Shown: positions 7,897-16,856, numbered from the stretch's first letter. The stretch is DNA of 64,000 nucleotides from Streptomyces sp. BK340 (GCF_007827595.1 NZ_VISR01000005.1:62001-126000), one strand, 5' to 3'. Numbers and translations are program-made. The notes: generated by a model from the letters alone, not told the origin.

Positions 7897-9141
7897 GTGC
7901 CTACCGTCATCGGTATGACGAACCGTCCGCAGCGCTTCCTGGCCCTCGCCCAGCTCGCCAACTCCGTCGGGGACGGCGCCTTCTACGTCACCTCGGCGCT
8001 GTACTTCACCCGCGTCGTCGGCCTGGCGCCCGCGCGCGTGGGGCTCGGGCTGACGCTCGCCTGGGCGGTCGGCTCGCTGGTCGGGGTGCCGCTCGGGCGG
8101 ATCGCCGACCGGCGCGGGGCGCGCGGGACTGCGGTACTGCTGGCGCTGGGAACCGCGGCGGCAGTCGGGTCGTTCCTCCTGGTGCGGGGGTTCGTGCCGT
8201 TCGTCCTCGCCGCCTGTGCCTACGCCTCGGCGCAGTCGGGTCTGGCGGCGGCCCGGCAGGCGCTGCTGGCGGGGCTGGTGCCGGCCGGAGAGCGCACGGG
8301 GCTGCTGGCGCGGCTGCAGTCGACGCTGAACGCAGGGCTGGCGGTCGGCGCGGCGCTCGGCGGTCTCGCGCTGAACGCCGGTACGGCGGGGGCGTACCGG
8401 GCGGTGCTGATGCTCGACGCCGTGTGCTTCGTGGTGTGCGCGCTGATCCTGCTGCGACTGCCGGCGGTGGCTCCGGCGACGGCGGTGGCTACGCCGGGCG
8501 GGCGCCGGGAGCAGCGGTTCGCCGTCCTGCGCGACCGGCCGTACGCGCTGCTCGCGCTGCTCAACGCCGTACTGCTGCTGCGTCTGCCGCTGCTGAGCCT
8601 CGCGCTGCCGCTGTGGATCACGGAGCGGACCGGGGCGCCGGCCTGGCTGGCCTCGGCGCTGTTCGTCCTCAACACCGGGGTGGTCACGCTGTTCCAGGTG
8701 CGGGCGGCCCGTGCCGTCACCGGGCCGGCCACGGCGGTACGGGCGCTGCGCCGGTCCGGGGTGGTGATGTTCGTGTCCTGCGCGGTGTTCGCGCTGTCGG
8801 CGGGCCGGTCCGCGTGGCCCGCTGCGGTGATCCTGGTGGCCGGCGCGGTGCTGCAGGTCGTCGCGGAGATGCAGCAGTCGGCGGGCTCGTGGCAGCTGTC
8901 CTTCGACCTCGCCCCGGCCGACCGGATGGGTGAGTACCAGGGCTTCTTCGGCACGGGCGTCACGGTGGCCCGCACCCTCGGGCCGCTGGTGGTGACCTCG
9001 CTGCTGATGGGCTGGGGCACCCCGGGCTGGCTGCTGCTGGGCGCGCTGATGCCGGTGGCGGCCTGTGCGATGGGGCCGGCGGCCCGCCGGGCCGCCGGCC
9101 GTGCCGGGCGGAAGGTCACCGAGCCGGCCCTCGCGGGCTGA
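7897..9141 (+). CDS. MFS transporter
   Basis: A 414-residue major facilitator with about 12 hydrophobic segments. The MFS loop signature appears as GRIADRRGARG between segments 2 and 3. It is probably a proton-driven exporter of an unknown small molecule, in the cytoplasmic membrane. GTG 7897 has GGAG seven bases upstream; an in-frame ATG at 7915 is the alternative and would remove six residues. It lies 50 bases after the MocR-type regulator and is probably controlled by it, so a substrate linked to amino or PLP chemistry is possible. A long-loop inverted repeat follows the gene. Confidence 0.85.
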   Translation: MPTVIGMTNRPQRFLALAQLANSVGDGAFYVTSALYFTRVVGLAPARVGLGLTLAWAVGSLVGVPLGRIADRRGARGTAVLLALGTAAAVGSFLLVRGFVPFVLAACAYASAQSGLAAARQALLAGLVPAGERTGLLARLQSTLNAGLAVGAALGGLALNAGTAGAYRAVLMLDAVCFVVCALILLRLPAVAPATAVATPGGRREQRFAVLRDRPYALLALLNAVLLLRLPLLSLALPLWITERTGAPAWLASALFVLNTGVVTLFQVRAARAVTGPATAVRALRRSGVVMFVSCAVFALSAGRSAWPAAVILVAGAVLQVVAEMQQSAGSWQLSFDLAPADRMGEYQGFFGTGVTVARTLGPLVVTSLLMGWGTPGWLLLGALMPVAACAMGPAARRAAGRAGRKVTEPALAG

Positions 9142-9179
9142 CCGGCAACGCGTCCGGGAACAGCGCCCCCGCGAGGGCC
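9126..9179 (+). terminator. Inverted repeat after the MFS gene
   Basis: A perfect 12-bp stem (9126-9137 with 9168-9179) that starts inside the last codons of the transporter gene. The 30-nt loop makes it a moderate terminator candidate. The opposing acetyltransferase gene converges from the right. Confidence 0.45.
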
Positions 9180-9336
9180 CGGCGCCGGGTGATCGAGGTG
9201 TTTCTATGCTTTCCCGTCATGGCCGAGGAAGTCAGGAACGCCGCTCGTCGGTCCGCCGGGCGGCCTGGGAAAGCGCGGTGAAGGAAGGAAAGTCCGAGAA
9301 GAAGACCGAAAACGCACCCTTGGGCGAGAAAGTGCC

Positions 9337-9957
9337 TTACGGAACCGGAGCGTGGTCGTGCAGCACGCGCTGGAAGAGCCGGCAGTCCCGCCATTCCCCG
9401 TTGATATGGAGGTAATCGGGCGCAAGTCCGATCGTCTCGAATCCGCATTTCGTCAGAACCCGCTGCGAACCGGTGTTGTCGGTCAGCGTGGACGCCTCGA
9501 TCCGGTGCAGTCCGATCGTGTCCCGGGCGATACGGCAGACCTGCTCCACCGCGGAGCTGGCCAGCCCCTGGTTCTGCTGGTCGGCGGCCACCCAGTACCC
9601 GAGATAGGAACTGCAGAAGGGGCCGTGCGAAATACCGGACAAGGTGATCGCCCCGACGATCCGGCCGTCCGGAGCCTCGAACACCCAGGGCACCAACGCG
9701 CCCTCGGTGAACTGCCGCAGCAGCCCGTCGATACGCTCCGCCTGACCCTCGGTGGTGAAGAAGGATTCCGGCCTGACCGGCTCCCAGGGTTCCAGGTGTT
9801 TACGGTTCTCCGTATAGGCGGAGGCGAGCGCGAAAGCGTCGGCCGCGGCGAGCGGACGCAGGATCACGCCGCCAGCTATTTTCTCGTGCTGCAATTCCAG
9901 GTCTCTGCCATGCATGCGCGCACCATAGCCGCGCGGACTCAGGGGAGGGACCGTCAT
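9337..9957 (-). CDS. RimJ/RimL-like GNAT N-acetyltransferase
   Basis: A 206-residue acetyl-CoA-dependent N-acetyltransferase. The fold spans about residues 28-195. It contains the acetyl-CoA loop region (ADQQNQGLASSAVEQV, a Q/NxGxA variant) and the terminal Asn-x-x-Ser-x-x-V-x-x-K-x-G-F pattern (NTGSQRVLTKCGF) typical of RimJ/RimL-type enzymes, which modify protein N-termini or small amines. ATG 9957 was chosen because it overlaps the stop of the upstream ATPase gene as ATGA, implying translational coupling; ATG 9915 is the alternative. Substrate unknown. Confidence 0.83.
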   Translation of the reverse strand: MTVPPLSPRGYGARMHGRDLELQHEKIAGGVILRPLAAADAFALASAYTENRKHLEPWEPVRPESFFTTEGQAERIDGLLRQFTEGALVPWVFEAPDGRIVGAITLSGISHGPFCSSYLGYWVAADQQNQGLASSAVEQVCRIARDTIGLHRIEASTLTDNTGSQRVLTKCGFETIGLAPDYLHINGEWRDCRLFQRVLHDHAPVP

Positions 9958-10397
9958 GCCGTAAGCAGGGAAGGATCTTTCTTCCACTTGAGCATCTTGT
10001 CGAAGCTCACCACCGTCCCGCCCCGGCCCGGCTTGGCACCGATGTGCACGTGATCGGCGAGTTCCCGGATCAGACAGAGCCCGCGGCCGTGCTCGGCGTC
10101 CGCACGGGCGGGCCTGATGTCCTGGGTGCGGGTGAACCCGGGCCCGGCATCGGCCACCTCGATCCGGCACTTCTCGCCGTCGAGGTAGGCGGTCACCCGG
10201 TAGGCCTCCGAGGAGCCGTCGCGCGAGCCCCCGCCGTGCTCGACCGCGTTCGCGCAGGCCTCGCTGAGGGCGACGGACAGGTCGTAGGAGACGTCCGGGT
10301 CGACGCCCGCCGTCTCCATCGTGCCGATCAGCAGCCGCCGGGCGAGCGGGACGCTCGCAGCCTCGCGCCGCAGATGGAGTGACCACCAGATGCTCAT
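9954..10397 (-). CDS. RsbW-like ATP-binding protein (HATPase_c)
   Basis: A 147-residue stand-alone GHKL ATPase-fold protein of the anti-sigma-kinase type abundant in Streptomyces. The N box (EACANAVEH), the G1 box (VADAGPGF) and a G2-like GRGLCLI are all present. Members bind sigma or anti-anti-sigma factors and phosphorylate the latter. No sigma-factor gene is adjacent, so its partner is elsewhere. A strong AGGAGG precedes the ATG by seven bases. The next gene overlaps it by four bases. Cytoplasmic. The fold is secure; kinase activity is inferred. Confidence 0.88.
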   Translation of the reverse strand: MSIWWSLHLRREAASVPLARRLLIGTMETAGVDPDVSYDLSVALSEACANAVEHGGGSRDGSSEAYRVTAYLDGEKCRIEVADAGPGFTRTQDIRPARADAEHGRGLCLIRELADHVHIGAKPGRGGTVVSFDKMLKWKKDPSLLTA

Positions 10398-10640
10398 GCT
10401 CCAGCCTCCTGGCCGCGGCTCGACATACAGTTACCTATTGCCGCCCGTACACGGCCGTAAGCACACCGTTGACGTGACTCCGCCCATACGGTCGATGCAT
10501 CCCTGGAGGAATCGGTGTATGAGGGCAGGTCCCCGGGCGGAGGGTGATCTTCCATTCTTTTCGGTGATCTTTTTCGCCGGGGCCGGATTCCGCGCCCTGC
10601 CGTAGGAACCGGGTAAGGCCAGTGCGATGATGAGGCCGCC

Positions 10641-11468
10641 ATGACTGCCCCTCACCCGCGCACGGCGCGCTCCGGAGCCGGACTCCGGTTCCTGCGGGCC
10701 GCGGTGTTCGCCGCGGTCTGTGTCGCGCTGGCCGCGGCCGGGCACACACTGGCCTCCTGCGCGCGCGTGCCGCTGTGGACGCTCGGCGCGGGATTCCTGG
10801 GCTCCCTGCTGCTCGTGGCACCGCTCGCCGGACGGCAGCGCTCGCTGCCCGGCATCGCGGCGCTGCTCGCGCTCGGCCAGACCGTGCTGCACACGCTGTT
10901 CGGGCTGGGGCAGCACGGGACGACCGCCGCGATGCCGATGAGTTCGGCCGACGGGTCGCTGAGCAGCGGTGTCCTCGTCGAACGGGCCGCCCGGCTCGTG
11001 TGCGGTTCCAGCCCCTCGGCGCTCACCCCCGGGCACGCCTACCGGCTCCTGCTCGACGCGCACCTCATCGACCCCTCGGGCCGGGCCGTGGGCGCCACGC
11101 CGGCCATGCACCACATGGCCGACGCCACCGGTTCCTCGGCGTCGCTGCTGCCCTCCCTGCCGATGCTGCTCGGCCACGTCCTCGCGGCACTCGCCGCCGG
11201 ATGGCTGCTGCGCCGCGGCGACCTGGCCGTGCTGCGGCTGATCGCGCTGTCGGCGCACGGAGTCGCGGAGGGGGCGCTCGTACGATCCCTGCGCGGGGCG
11301 CTGGCACTGGTGTGCGCCCTGTGCGCCGGGCTGCTGCCCGGGGCCGAGCCCGGCCCGCGGGGCCGTCGTACCGACCGGGACGAGGAACCCGTCCCGCACA
11401 CCACCGCACTCCAGCACACGGTGATCCGGCGCGGCCCGCCCGCCGCCGCGTTCCTCCTCGCCGCCTGA
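10641..11468 (+). CDS. Polytopic membrane protein next to copper genes
   Basis: A 275-residue integral membrane protein with about five or six hydrophobic segments (roughly 17-37, 43-62, 68-88, 165-190, 195-235). A large extracytoplasmic loop in the middle contains Met/His clusters (AAMPMSS, AMHHMAD). I do not recognise the family. It lies directly upstream of the YcnI/Sco/PCuAC/CopCD genes in the same direction, and Met/His loops would suit metal handling, but that is inference. The C-terminal tail is charged and probably cytoplasmic. The ATG at 10641 is the first good start. Confidence 0.7.
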   Translation: MTAPHPRTARSGAGLRFLRAAVFAAVCVALAAAGHTLASCARVPLWTLGAGFLGSLLLVAPLAGRQRSLPGIAALLALGQTVLHTLFGLGQHGTTAAMPMSSADGSLSSGVLVERAARLVCGSSPSALTPGHAYRLLLDAHLIDPSGRAVGATPAMHHMADATGSSASLLPSLPMLLGHVLAALAAGWLLRRGDLAVLRLIALSAHGVAEGALVRSLRGALALVCALCAGLLPGAEPGPRGRRTDRDEEPVPHTTALQHTVIRRGPPAAAFLLAA

Positions 11469-11646
11469 CACGACGCGACCATCAACTCCACCGGAGCCGG
11501 AAACGGAGAACCGGACGGGAGCGGCCGCCGTCGTGCGGCACGCGCGCGTGCGCACCTCGGACCCACGGCACCACGAGTGGTGCCGCCACGCGCACGCGTA
11601 CTCCTGAACACCACCGGAACTCACTCGGAGTGGAGTGCTCCCCGCC

Positions 11647-12381
11647 ATGAAGACTTCTCGCATCGCCGCCGCCGCTGCCGTCGCGGGCACGGCCGTTCTC
11701 GCGCTGTCCGCCCCCGCCTTCGCGCACGTCAGCGTGCAGCCCGAAGGCACCGCGGCCAAGGGCGGCTACGCGGTCGTCGACTTCAAGGTCCCCAACGAGC
11801 GGGACGACGCCTCGACCACCAAGGTCGAGGTGAACTTCCCCGCCGACCACCCGCTGGCCTCCGTGATGCCGGAGCCGATCCAGGGCTGGAAGATCGAGGT
11901 CACCAAGTCAAAGCTGGCCAAGCCGCTGACCATGCACGGCGAGAAGATCGACGAGGCCGTCACCAAGGTCACCTGGACCGCCGACGGCGACGGCATCGAG
12001 CCCGGCTACTTCCAGAAGTTCCCGCTCTCGGTCGGCGCCCTGCCCGAGGACACCGACCAGCTCGTGTTCAAGGCGATCCAGACGTACTCCAACAAGGAGG
12101 TCGTGCGCTGGATCGAGGCGCAGAAGGAGGGCCAGGAGGAGCCGGAGAACCCGGCCCCGGTGCTGGAGCTGGCCGCCGCCACCGGTGACCACCACGGCAC
12201 CTCGACCGCCGAGGACGCCTCCGACAAGTCCGACGCCAAGAACGAGACGACGGCGGCCGCCGACGCGGACGCGAAGGGCGACAGCGACACCACCGCGCGC
12301 GTGCTCGGCGTGGTCGGCATCGTCATCGGTGCCGCGGGCGTGGCCTACGGCGTCCTCGCCGGCCGGCGCCGGGCCGCCTGA
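11647..12381 (+). CDS. YcnI-like (DUF1775) copper-binding membrane-anchored protein
   Basis: A 244-residue exported protein of the YcnI/DUF1775 family. Cleavage of the signal peptide after SAPAFA leaves histidine as the first mature residue (HVSVQPEG), the copper ligand of this family, with the conserved tryptophan in IQGWKIE. A charged Asp/Ala/Thr linker (about 175-215) leads to one C-terminal membrane helix and RRR. The protein would sit on the outer face of the membrane. ATG 11647 was chosen as the start of the signal peptide. It opens the copper-handling group and a strong hairpin separates it from sco. Confidence 0.88.
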   Translation: MKTSRIAAAAAVAGTAVLALSAPAFAHVSVQPEGTAAKGGYAVVDFKVPNERDDASTTKVEVNFPADHPLASVMPEPIQGWKIEVTKSKLAKPLTMHGEKIDEAVTKVTWTADGDGIEPGYFQKFPLSVGALPEDTDQLVFKAIQTYSNKEVVRWIEAQKEGQEEPENPAPVLELAAATGDHHGTSTAEDASDKSDAKNETTAAADADAKGDSDTTARVLGVVGIVIGAAGVAYGVLAGRRRAA

Positions 12382-12396
12382 CCCACCGTTCCACAT

Positions 12397-12440
12397 GCGC
12401 ACCAGGGGTCGTGCGAGGCTGTCGTACGACCCCGGTGCGC
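12397..12440 (+). terminator. Hairpin between ycnI-like gene and sco
   Basis: A two-part stem (GCGCACC with GGTGCGC, and GGGGTCGT with ACGACCCC) ends 31 bases before the sco start. It can terminate the upstream transcript or attenuate readthrough into sco. Confidence 0.6.
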
Positions 12441-12471
12441 ACCGGAGTTCTCACATCTGGGACATTTTTCT

Positions 12472-13125
12472 ATGCGCAAGAAGACCTTCGCCGCGGCCGC
12501 GCTGCTCGCCGCCGCCACCCTGACCCTCTCCGCCTGCGGCAGCGGTGGCGACGGAAAGTCGCCCGTCGCCGTGGTCTCCGAGGAGACCGACTCGGGCAAG
12601 GCCGCGACCGTCCTCGACCAGCCGTTCGAGAAGCCCGATCTGGTCCTCACCGACACGCACGGCAAGAAGTACGACCTGCGTGGCGAGACCAAGGGCCACC
12701 CGACCCTGGTCTACTTCGGCTACACGCACTGCCCCGACATCTGCCCGACGACGATGAGCAACATCGCCGTCGCCAAGAAGGCGCTGCCCAAGGCCGCGCA
12801 GAACGACCTGAGGGTCGTCTTCGTCACCACCGACCCCGACCGCGACACCCCCACCGAACTGGGCAAGTGGCTCAAGGGCATCGATACCCAGTTCATCGGC
12901 CTGACCGGCGACTTCTCCACCATCCAGGCCGGCGCCCGTTCCCTCGGCATCTCCATCGAGCCGACGAAGAAGGACAAGAACGGCAAGGCCGTCTCGGTGC
13001 ACGGCACCCAGGTCATCGCGTTCTCGCCGAAGACCGACGGGGGTTACGTCCTCTACGGCGAGGACGCCACGGTCGACGACTACACCAAGGACCTGCCGAA
13101 GCTCGTCGAGGGAGCCAAGCCGTGA
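12472..13125 (+). CDS. sco: Sco1/SenC copper chaperone lipoprotein
   Basis: A 217-residue lipoprotein with a signal peptide ending in LSAC. The thioredoxin fold carries the copper motif CPDICP and the distal histidine in VHGTQ, the complete ligand set of Sco proteins. These deliver copper to the CuA site of cytochrome c oxidase. In S. lividans Sco is also needed for normal morphological development at low copper. The next gene overlaps its stop codon and encodes a PCuAC-type chaperone, a usual Sco partner. It acts on the outer face of the membrane. Identification is firm. Confidence 0.94.
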   Translation: MRKKTFAAAALLAAATLTLSACGSGGDGKSPVAVVSEETDSGKAATVLDQPFEKPDLVLTDTHGKKYDLRGETKGHPTLVYFGYTHCPDICPTTMSNIAVAKKALPKAAQNDLRVVFVTTDPDRDTPTELGKWLKGIDTQFIGLTGDFSTIQAGARSLGISIEPTKKDKNGKAVSVHGTQVIAFSPKTDGGYVLYGEDATVDDYTKDLPKLVEGAKP

Positions 13126-13589
13126 GGCGTGCCGTCCTGACCGCGGCCGCACTCGCGGGCGCCCTCGCACTCGCCGGCTGCGGCACCGGCTCCGGCTCCG
13201 GCTCGAGCTCCGCCAAGGCCGAGCTGTCGGTGCGTTCGTCCTACATGCCCCAGCCGGTCTCCGCCGACATGGCCGCCGGGTTCCTGACGATCACCAACAG
13301 GGGCGGCGCGAAGGACGAGCTGACCTCGGTCACCAGCGACGTCGCCGGCCAGGTCACCATGCACAGCACCGTCGGCGGGGCCATGGCGGAGAAGACCTCC
13401 TTCGCCGTCCCGGCGCACGGTCAACTCGTGTTCAAAAGCGGTGGCAACCATCTGATGTTCGAGAAGCTGAAGCGCAGGCCGGAGCAGGGGCAGAAGGTCA
13501 CCCTGAAGCTCACCTTCGCCAAGTCCGGACCCCTCACCGTCGAGATGCCGGTGGAGTCCGCCACGTACAACCCGTCGACCGGCCACTGA
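13122..13589 (+). CDS. PCu(A)C-family extracytoplasmic copper chaperone lipoprotein
   Basis: A 155-residue lipoprotein (signal peptide ending LAGC, then a Gly/Ser linker) with the PCuAC domain. The copper-binding Met/His residues appear in VTMHST, GGAMAEK and GNHLMF, following the family pattern. It would bind Cu(I) outside the membrane and pass it to Sco; the S. lividans counterpart is called ECuC. GTG 13122 overlaps the sco stop as GTGA, so the two are translationally coupled. CopCD follows 13 bases later. Function is well supported by motif and context. Confidence 0.9.
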   Translation: MRRAVLTAAALAGALALAGCGTGSGSGSSSAKAELSVRSSYMPQPVSADMAAGFLTITNRGGAKDELTSVTSDVAGQVTMHSTVGGAMAEKTSFAVPAHGQLVFKSGGNHLMFEKLKRRPEQGQKVTLKLTFAKSGPLTVEMPVESATYNPSTGH

Positions 13590-13602
13590 GGGAGGGACCA
13601 CC

Positions 13603-15564
13603 TTGACCCGGACCATCACCCCCCGTCTGCGGACCCTGGTGCTGCTGCTTCTCGCCGTCGCCGGCGCGCTGCTCGCGGGCGCCGGACCGGCCTCCGCGCA
13701 TGCCGCACTGACCGGCAGCGACCCCGCTCAGGGGGTGGTGGTCGACAAGGCGCCCACCCAGGTGTCGCTCACCTTCTCCGAGAAGGTGGCGATGAACGAC
13801 GACTCGCTGCAGGTCCTCGACCCCAAGGGCAAGAAGGCCCAGGTGGGCTCGCCCGCCAACGTGAGCGGGACGACGTACGCCGTGCAGCTGAAGAGCGGCC
13901 TGGCCAAGGGCACCTACACGGTCGCCTACCAGGTCGTCTCGGCGGACAGCCACCCCGTCTCCGGCGCCTTCACCTTCTCCATCGGGGCGCCCTCGCAGAC
14001 CGTCGTCTCCGGGGTCGGGACCGCGGCGAACGACACGGCCGTCGGCTGGCTCTACGCGTTCGGACGGTACGTCTCGTACGCCGGCTTCATCGTGCTGGCG
14101 GGCGGTGCCGCCTTCGTACTGGCCTGCTGGCAGCGCGGCTCGGGCGTACGGGCCCTGCAGCGGCTCGTGGTCGGCGGCTGGCTCGCGCTCACCGCGGCCA
14201 CCCTGTGGCTGCTGCTCCTGCGCGGCGCCTACACCTCCTCCGGGAAGTTCGGGGACGTCTTCGACCTCGACCTGCTCGGCCAGGTGCTGCAGACCAAGAC
14301 CGGCGCCGCGCTGGTCTCCCGGCTGCTGCTGCTCGCCGCCGCCGCGCTGTTCATCGCCGTCCTCTTCGGCGCCTACAACCGCCGGGAGGAGGCCGAGGAG
14401 AAGCGTGACCTGACCTTCGGGCTCGCCATCGGCGGAGTGGTCGTGGCCGCCGGGCTCGCGGCGAGCTGGGCCATGGCCGAGCACGCCTCCACCGGGCTCC
14501 AGCCGGGCATCGCCATGCCTGTCGACGTCCTCCACCTGCTGGCCGTCGCCGCCTGGCTGGGCGGTCTGACCGCGCTGCTCGTCGCCCTGTACCGGGCCCC
14601 CGCGGACACGCCGGTCGAGACGGCCGCCGTCCACCGGTTCTCCCGCCTCGCGTTCGGCTCCGTCCTCGCCCTGGTCGCCACCGGCACCTATCAGTCCTGG
14701 CGCCAGCTCGGTTCCTGGTCCGCGTTCACCGAGACCCGGTACGGACAGCTGCTGCTGGTCAAGATCGGGCTGGTGGCGCTGCTGGTGGGGATCGCGTGGA
14801 TCTCGCGGCGCTGGACGGGACGTCTGGCGGACGTCACGAACACGGTCACCGCCGCCAGGAAGGCGAGGCAGTCCGGGAAGGAAGGCGCCGAGGAGCACGA
14901 GAAGGTGCGCGTCTCCGCGTCGAAGGCCACCGCCGGCAAGGACAGCGAGAAGAACACCGGCAAGGGCGCCGTCCCCGGTGACGGCAAGCGCGCCGCCCAG
15001 CTCGCCCGGCAGCGGGCCGCGGTGGACACCGCCCGGCAGAAGCGGCTGCGGGACGCCGACGCGAACCGCTTCGGTCTGCGCCGCTCGGTACTCGCCGAGG
15101 CCGGCGTCGCGGTCGTGCTGCTCGCCGTCACCACCTGGCTCACCCAGACCGAACCGGGCCGCACCGAGCTGGAGGCCAAGGCGGCCACGTCGTCCTCGTC
15201 CTCCTCCGCGTCGAGTTCCTCGGGCACGCTGACCCTGGACATGCCCTTCGACACCGGCGGCACCGACGGCAAGGGCCTCGTGCGGGTCGACCTCGACCCC
15301 GCTCGCGTGGGCGGCAACGAGATGCACGTCTACGTCCAGCGGCCCAACGGGCGCGCCTTCGACATCCCCGAGGTGAAGGTCGCCTTCACCCTCACGGCGA
15401 AGAAGATCGGGCCGCTTCCGGTGACCCCCGACCACATCACCACCGGCCACTGGTCCGCGAGCAGCGTGCAGATCCCCATGGCGGGCGACTGGAAGATCGC
15501 CGTGACCGTGCGGACCTCCGACATCGACCAGGTGACCGTCTCCAAGAACGCGCAGATCGGCTGA
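13603..15564 (+). CDS. CopC-CopD fusion copper-uptake protein
   Basis: A 653-residue fusion. A signal peptide precedes a CopC domain beginning with histidine (ASAHAALTG), with a second copper histidine in SADSHPVSG. A polytopic CopD domain (about 145-395) follows, then a highly charged Lys/Glu/Ala linker (about 405-485). The protein ends with another membrane helix and an extracytoplasmic beta domain of YtkA type. CopC binds copper outside and CopD is thought to move it inward. The start is a TTG at 13603 with GGGAGGG six bases upstream. It lies in one run with sco, the PCuAC gene and dtpA. The charged linker is longer than in simple CopCD proteins. Confidence 0.9.
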   Translation: MTRTITPRLRTLVLLLLAVAGALLAGAGPASAHAALTGSDPAQGVVVDKAPTQVSLTFSEKVAMNDDSLQVLDPKGKKAQVGSPANVSGTTYAVQLKSGLAKGTYTVAYQVVSADSHPVSGAFTFSIGAPSQTVVSGVGTAANDTAVGWLYAFGRYVSYAGFIVLAGGAAFVLACWQRGSGVRALQRLVVGGWLALTAATLWLLLLRGAYTSSGKFGDVFDLDLLGQVLQTKTGAALVSRLLLLAAAALFIAVLFGAYNRREEAEEKRDLTFGLAIGGVVVAAGLAASWAMAEHASTGLQPGIAMPVDVLHLLAVAAWLGGLTALLVALYRAPADTPVETAAVHRFSRLAFGSVLALVATGTYQSWRQLGSWSAFTETRYGQLLLVKIGLVALLVGIAWISRRWTGRLADVTNTVTAARKARQSGKEGAEEHEKVRVSASKATAGKDSEKNTGKGAVPGDGKRAAQLARQRAAVDTARQKRLRDADANRFGLRRSVLAEAGVAVVLLAVTTWLTQTEPGRTELEAKAATSSSSSSASSSSGTLTLDMPFDTGGTDGKGLVRVDLDPARVGGNEMHVYVQRPNGRAFDIPEVKVAFTLTAKKIGPLPVTPDHITTGHWSASSVQIPMAGDWKIAVTVRTSDIDQVTVSKNAQIG

Positions 15565-15572
15565 ACCACACC

Positions 15573-16856
15573 ATGCCCGACCAGTCCCTTCCCCAGGCCC
15601 GTACGCCCGAGTCCGCGGTGCGGGAGCCCGCCGCCGACGGCGGCCACGGCATCACCCGGCGCGCGCTGATCGGCACCGCCGGGGCCACCGGGCTCGTGCT
15701 CGGCGCGGCCGGCGGAGCCGTGGGCTACGCGGCCGCGCCCGCCCAGGCCACCCCGCTGACCTCGGTGGGCTCCGATCGGGCGATGTTTCACGGGAAACAT
15801 CAGGCCGGCATCACCGAGGGACTGCAGGCCCGCGGTCACCTCGTCGCCTTCGACCTGACGGCGGGCGCGGGCCGCAAGGAGGCGGCGGCCCTGCTGCGCC
15901 GCTGGTCGGCGACGGCCGAGCGGCTCATGGCGGGCGAGGCGGCGCCGCACGACGACACCGATGTGGCCCGGGACGCGGGCCCGTCCGCGCTGACGATCAC
16001 CTTCGGCTTCGGTCACAGCTTCTTCGGCAGGACCGGTCTGGAGAAGCAGCGGCCGGGCGCCCTCGACCCGCTGCCCGACTTCTCCTCCGACCAGCTCGAC
16101 AAGGCGCGCAGCGACGGCGACCTGTGGGTGCAGATCGGCGCCGACGACGCTCTGGTCGCCTTTCACGCGCTGCGCGCGATCCAGAAGGACGCCGGCAGCG
16201 CGGCCCGGGTCCGCTGGCAGATGAACGGCTTCAACCGCACCCCCGGCGCCACCGCCCACCCGATGACGGCCCGCAACCTCATGGGCCAGCTCGACGGCAC
16301 CCGCAATCCCAAGCCGGCCGACGCCGACTTCGACAAGCGGATCTTCGTGCCCGCCTCGGGAGAGCCCGCGTGGATGGCGAACGGCTCCTACGCCGTCGTG
16401 CGCCGTATCCGCATGCTCCTCGACGACTGGGAGAAGCTGTCGCTCACGGCCCAGGAGGCGGTCATCGGACGCCGCAAGGCCGACGGTGCGCCGCTGTCCG
16501 GAGGCCGTGAGACGACCCCGATGGACCTGGAGAAGGCCGACGCCAAGGGCGAGTACGTCGTCCCGGTCAACGCCCACGCCCGGATCACCCGGCCCGACCG
16601 CAACGGCGGCGCGGCCATGCTGCGGCGCCCGTTCTCCTACCACGACGGCATCGACACGGACGGGACGCCGGACGCCGGGCTGCTTTTCGTCTGCTGGCAG
16701 GCGGACCCGCTGCGCGGCTTCGTACCGGTGCAGCGCAAGCTCGACCGCGGGGACGCGCTGTCGAAGTACATCCGGCACGAGTCGAGCGGTCTGTTCGCAG
16801 TGCCCGGCGGCGCGGCCGAGGGAGAGTACGTGGGACAGCGGCTGCTGGAGGGGTGA
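15573..16856 (+). CDS. dtpA: Tat-exported dye-decolorizing haem peroxidase (DtpA-like)
   Basis: A 427-residue DyP-type peroxidase. A twin-arginine signal (TRRALIG, then a hydrophobic stretch) exports the folded haem enzyme. The family motif GxxDG appears as GQLDG near residue 240, with the catalytic Asp, and the proximal haem histidine is in VNAHARI near 334. In S. lividans DtpA works with Sco, ECuC and the copper oxidase GlxA in copper trafficking and hyphal-tip glycan formation, which matches its place after copCD. It starts 8 bases after copCD. A one-mismatch parS (15784-15799) lies inside the reading frame. Confidence 0.93.
   Translation: MPDQSLPQARTPESAVREPAADGGHGITRRALIGTAGATGLVLGAAGGAVGYAAAPAQATPLTSVGSDRAMFHGKHQAGITEGLQARGHLVAFDLTAGAGRKEAAALLRRWSATAERLMAGEAAPHDDTDVARDAGPSALTITFGFGHSFFGRTGLEKQRPGALDPLPDFSSDQLDKARSDGDLWVQIGADDALVAFHALRAIQKDAGSAARVRWQMNGFNRTPGATAHPMTARNLMGQLDGTRNPKPADADFDKRIFVPASGEPAWMANGSYAVVRRIRMLLDDWEKLSLTAQEAVIGRRKADGAPLSGGRETTPMDLEKADAKGEYVVPVNAHARITRPDRNGGAAMLRRPFSYHDGIDTDGTPDAGLLFVCWQADPLRGFVPVQRKLDRGDALSKYIRHESSGLFAVPGGAAEGEYVGQRLLEG
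15784..15799. other. parS: parS-like site inside dtpA
   Basis: TGTTTCACGGGAAACA matches the ParB site TGTTTCACGTGAAACA at 15 of 16 positions. It is intragenic and encodes Met-Phe-His-Gly-Lys-His in the mature N-terminal region of the peroxidase. Confidence 0.65.

Noticed and set aside
13534..15450. A 638-codon minus-strand frame opposite copCD
   Set aside because: Shadow of the CopC-CopD gene, which has all expected motifs on the plus strand.
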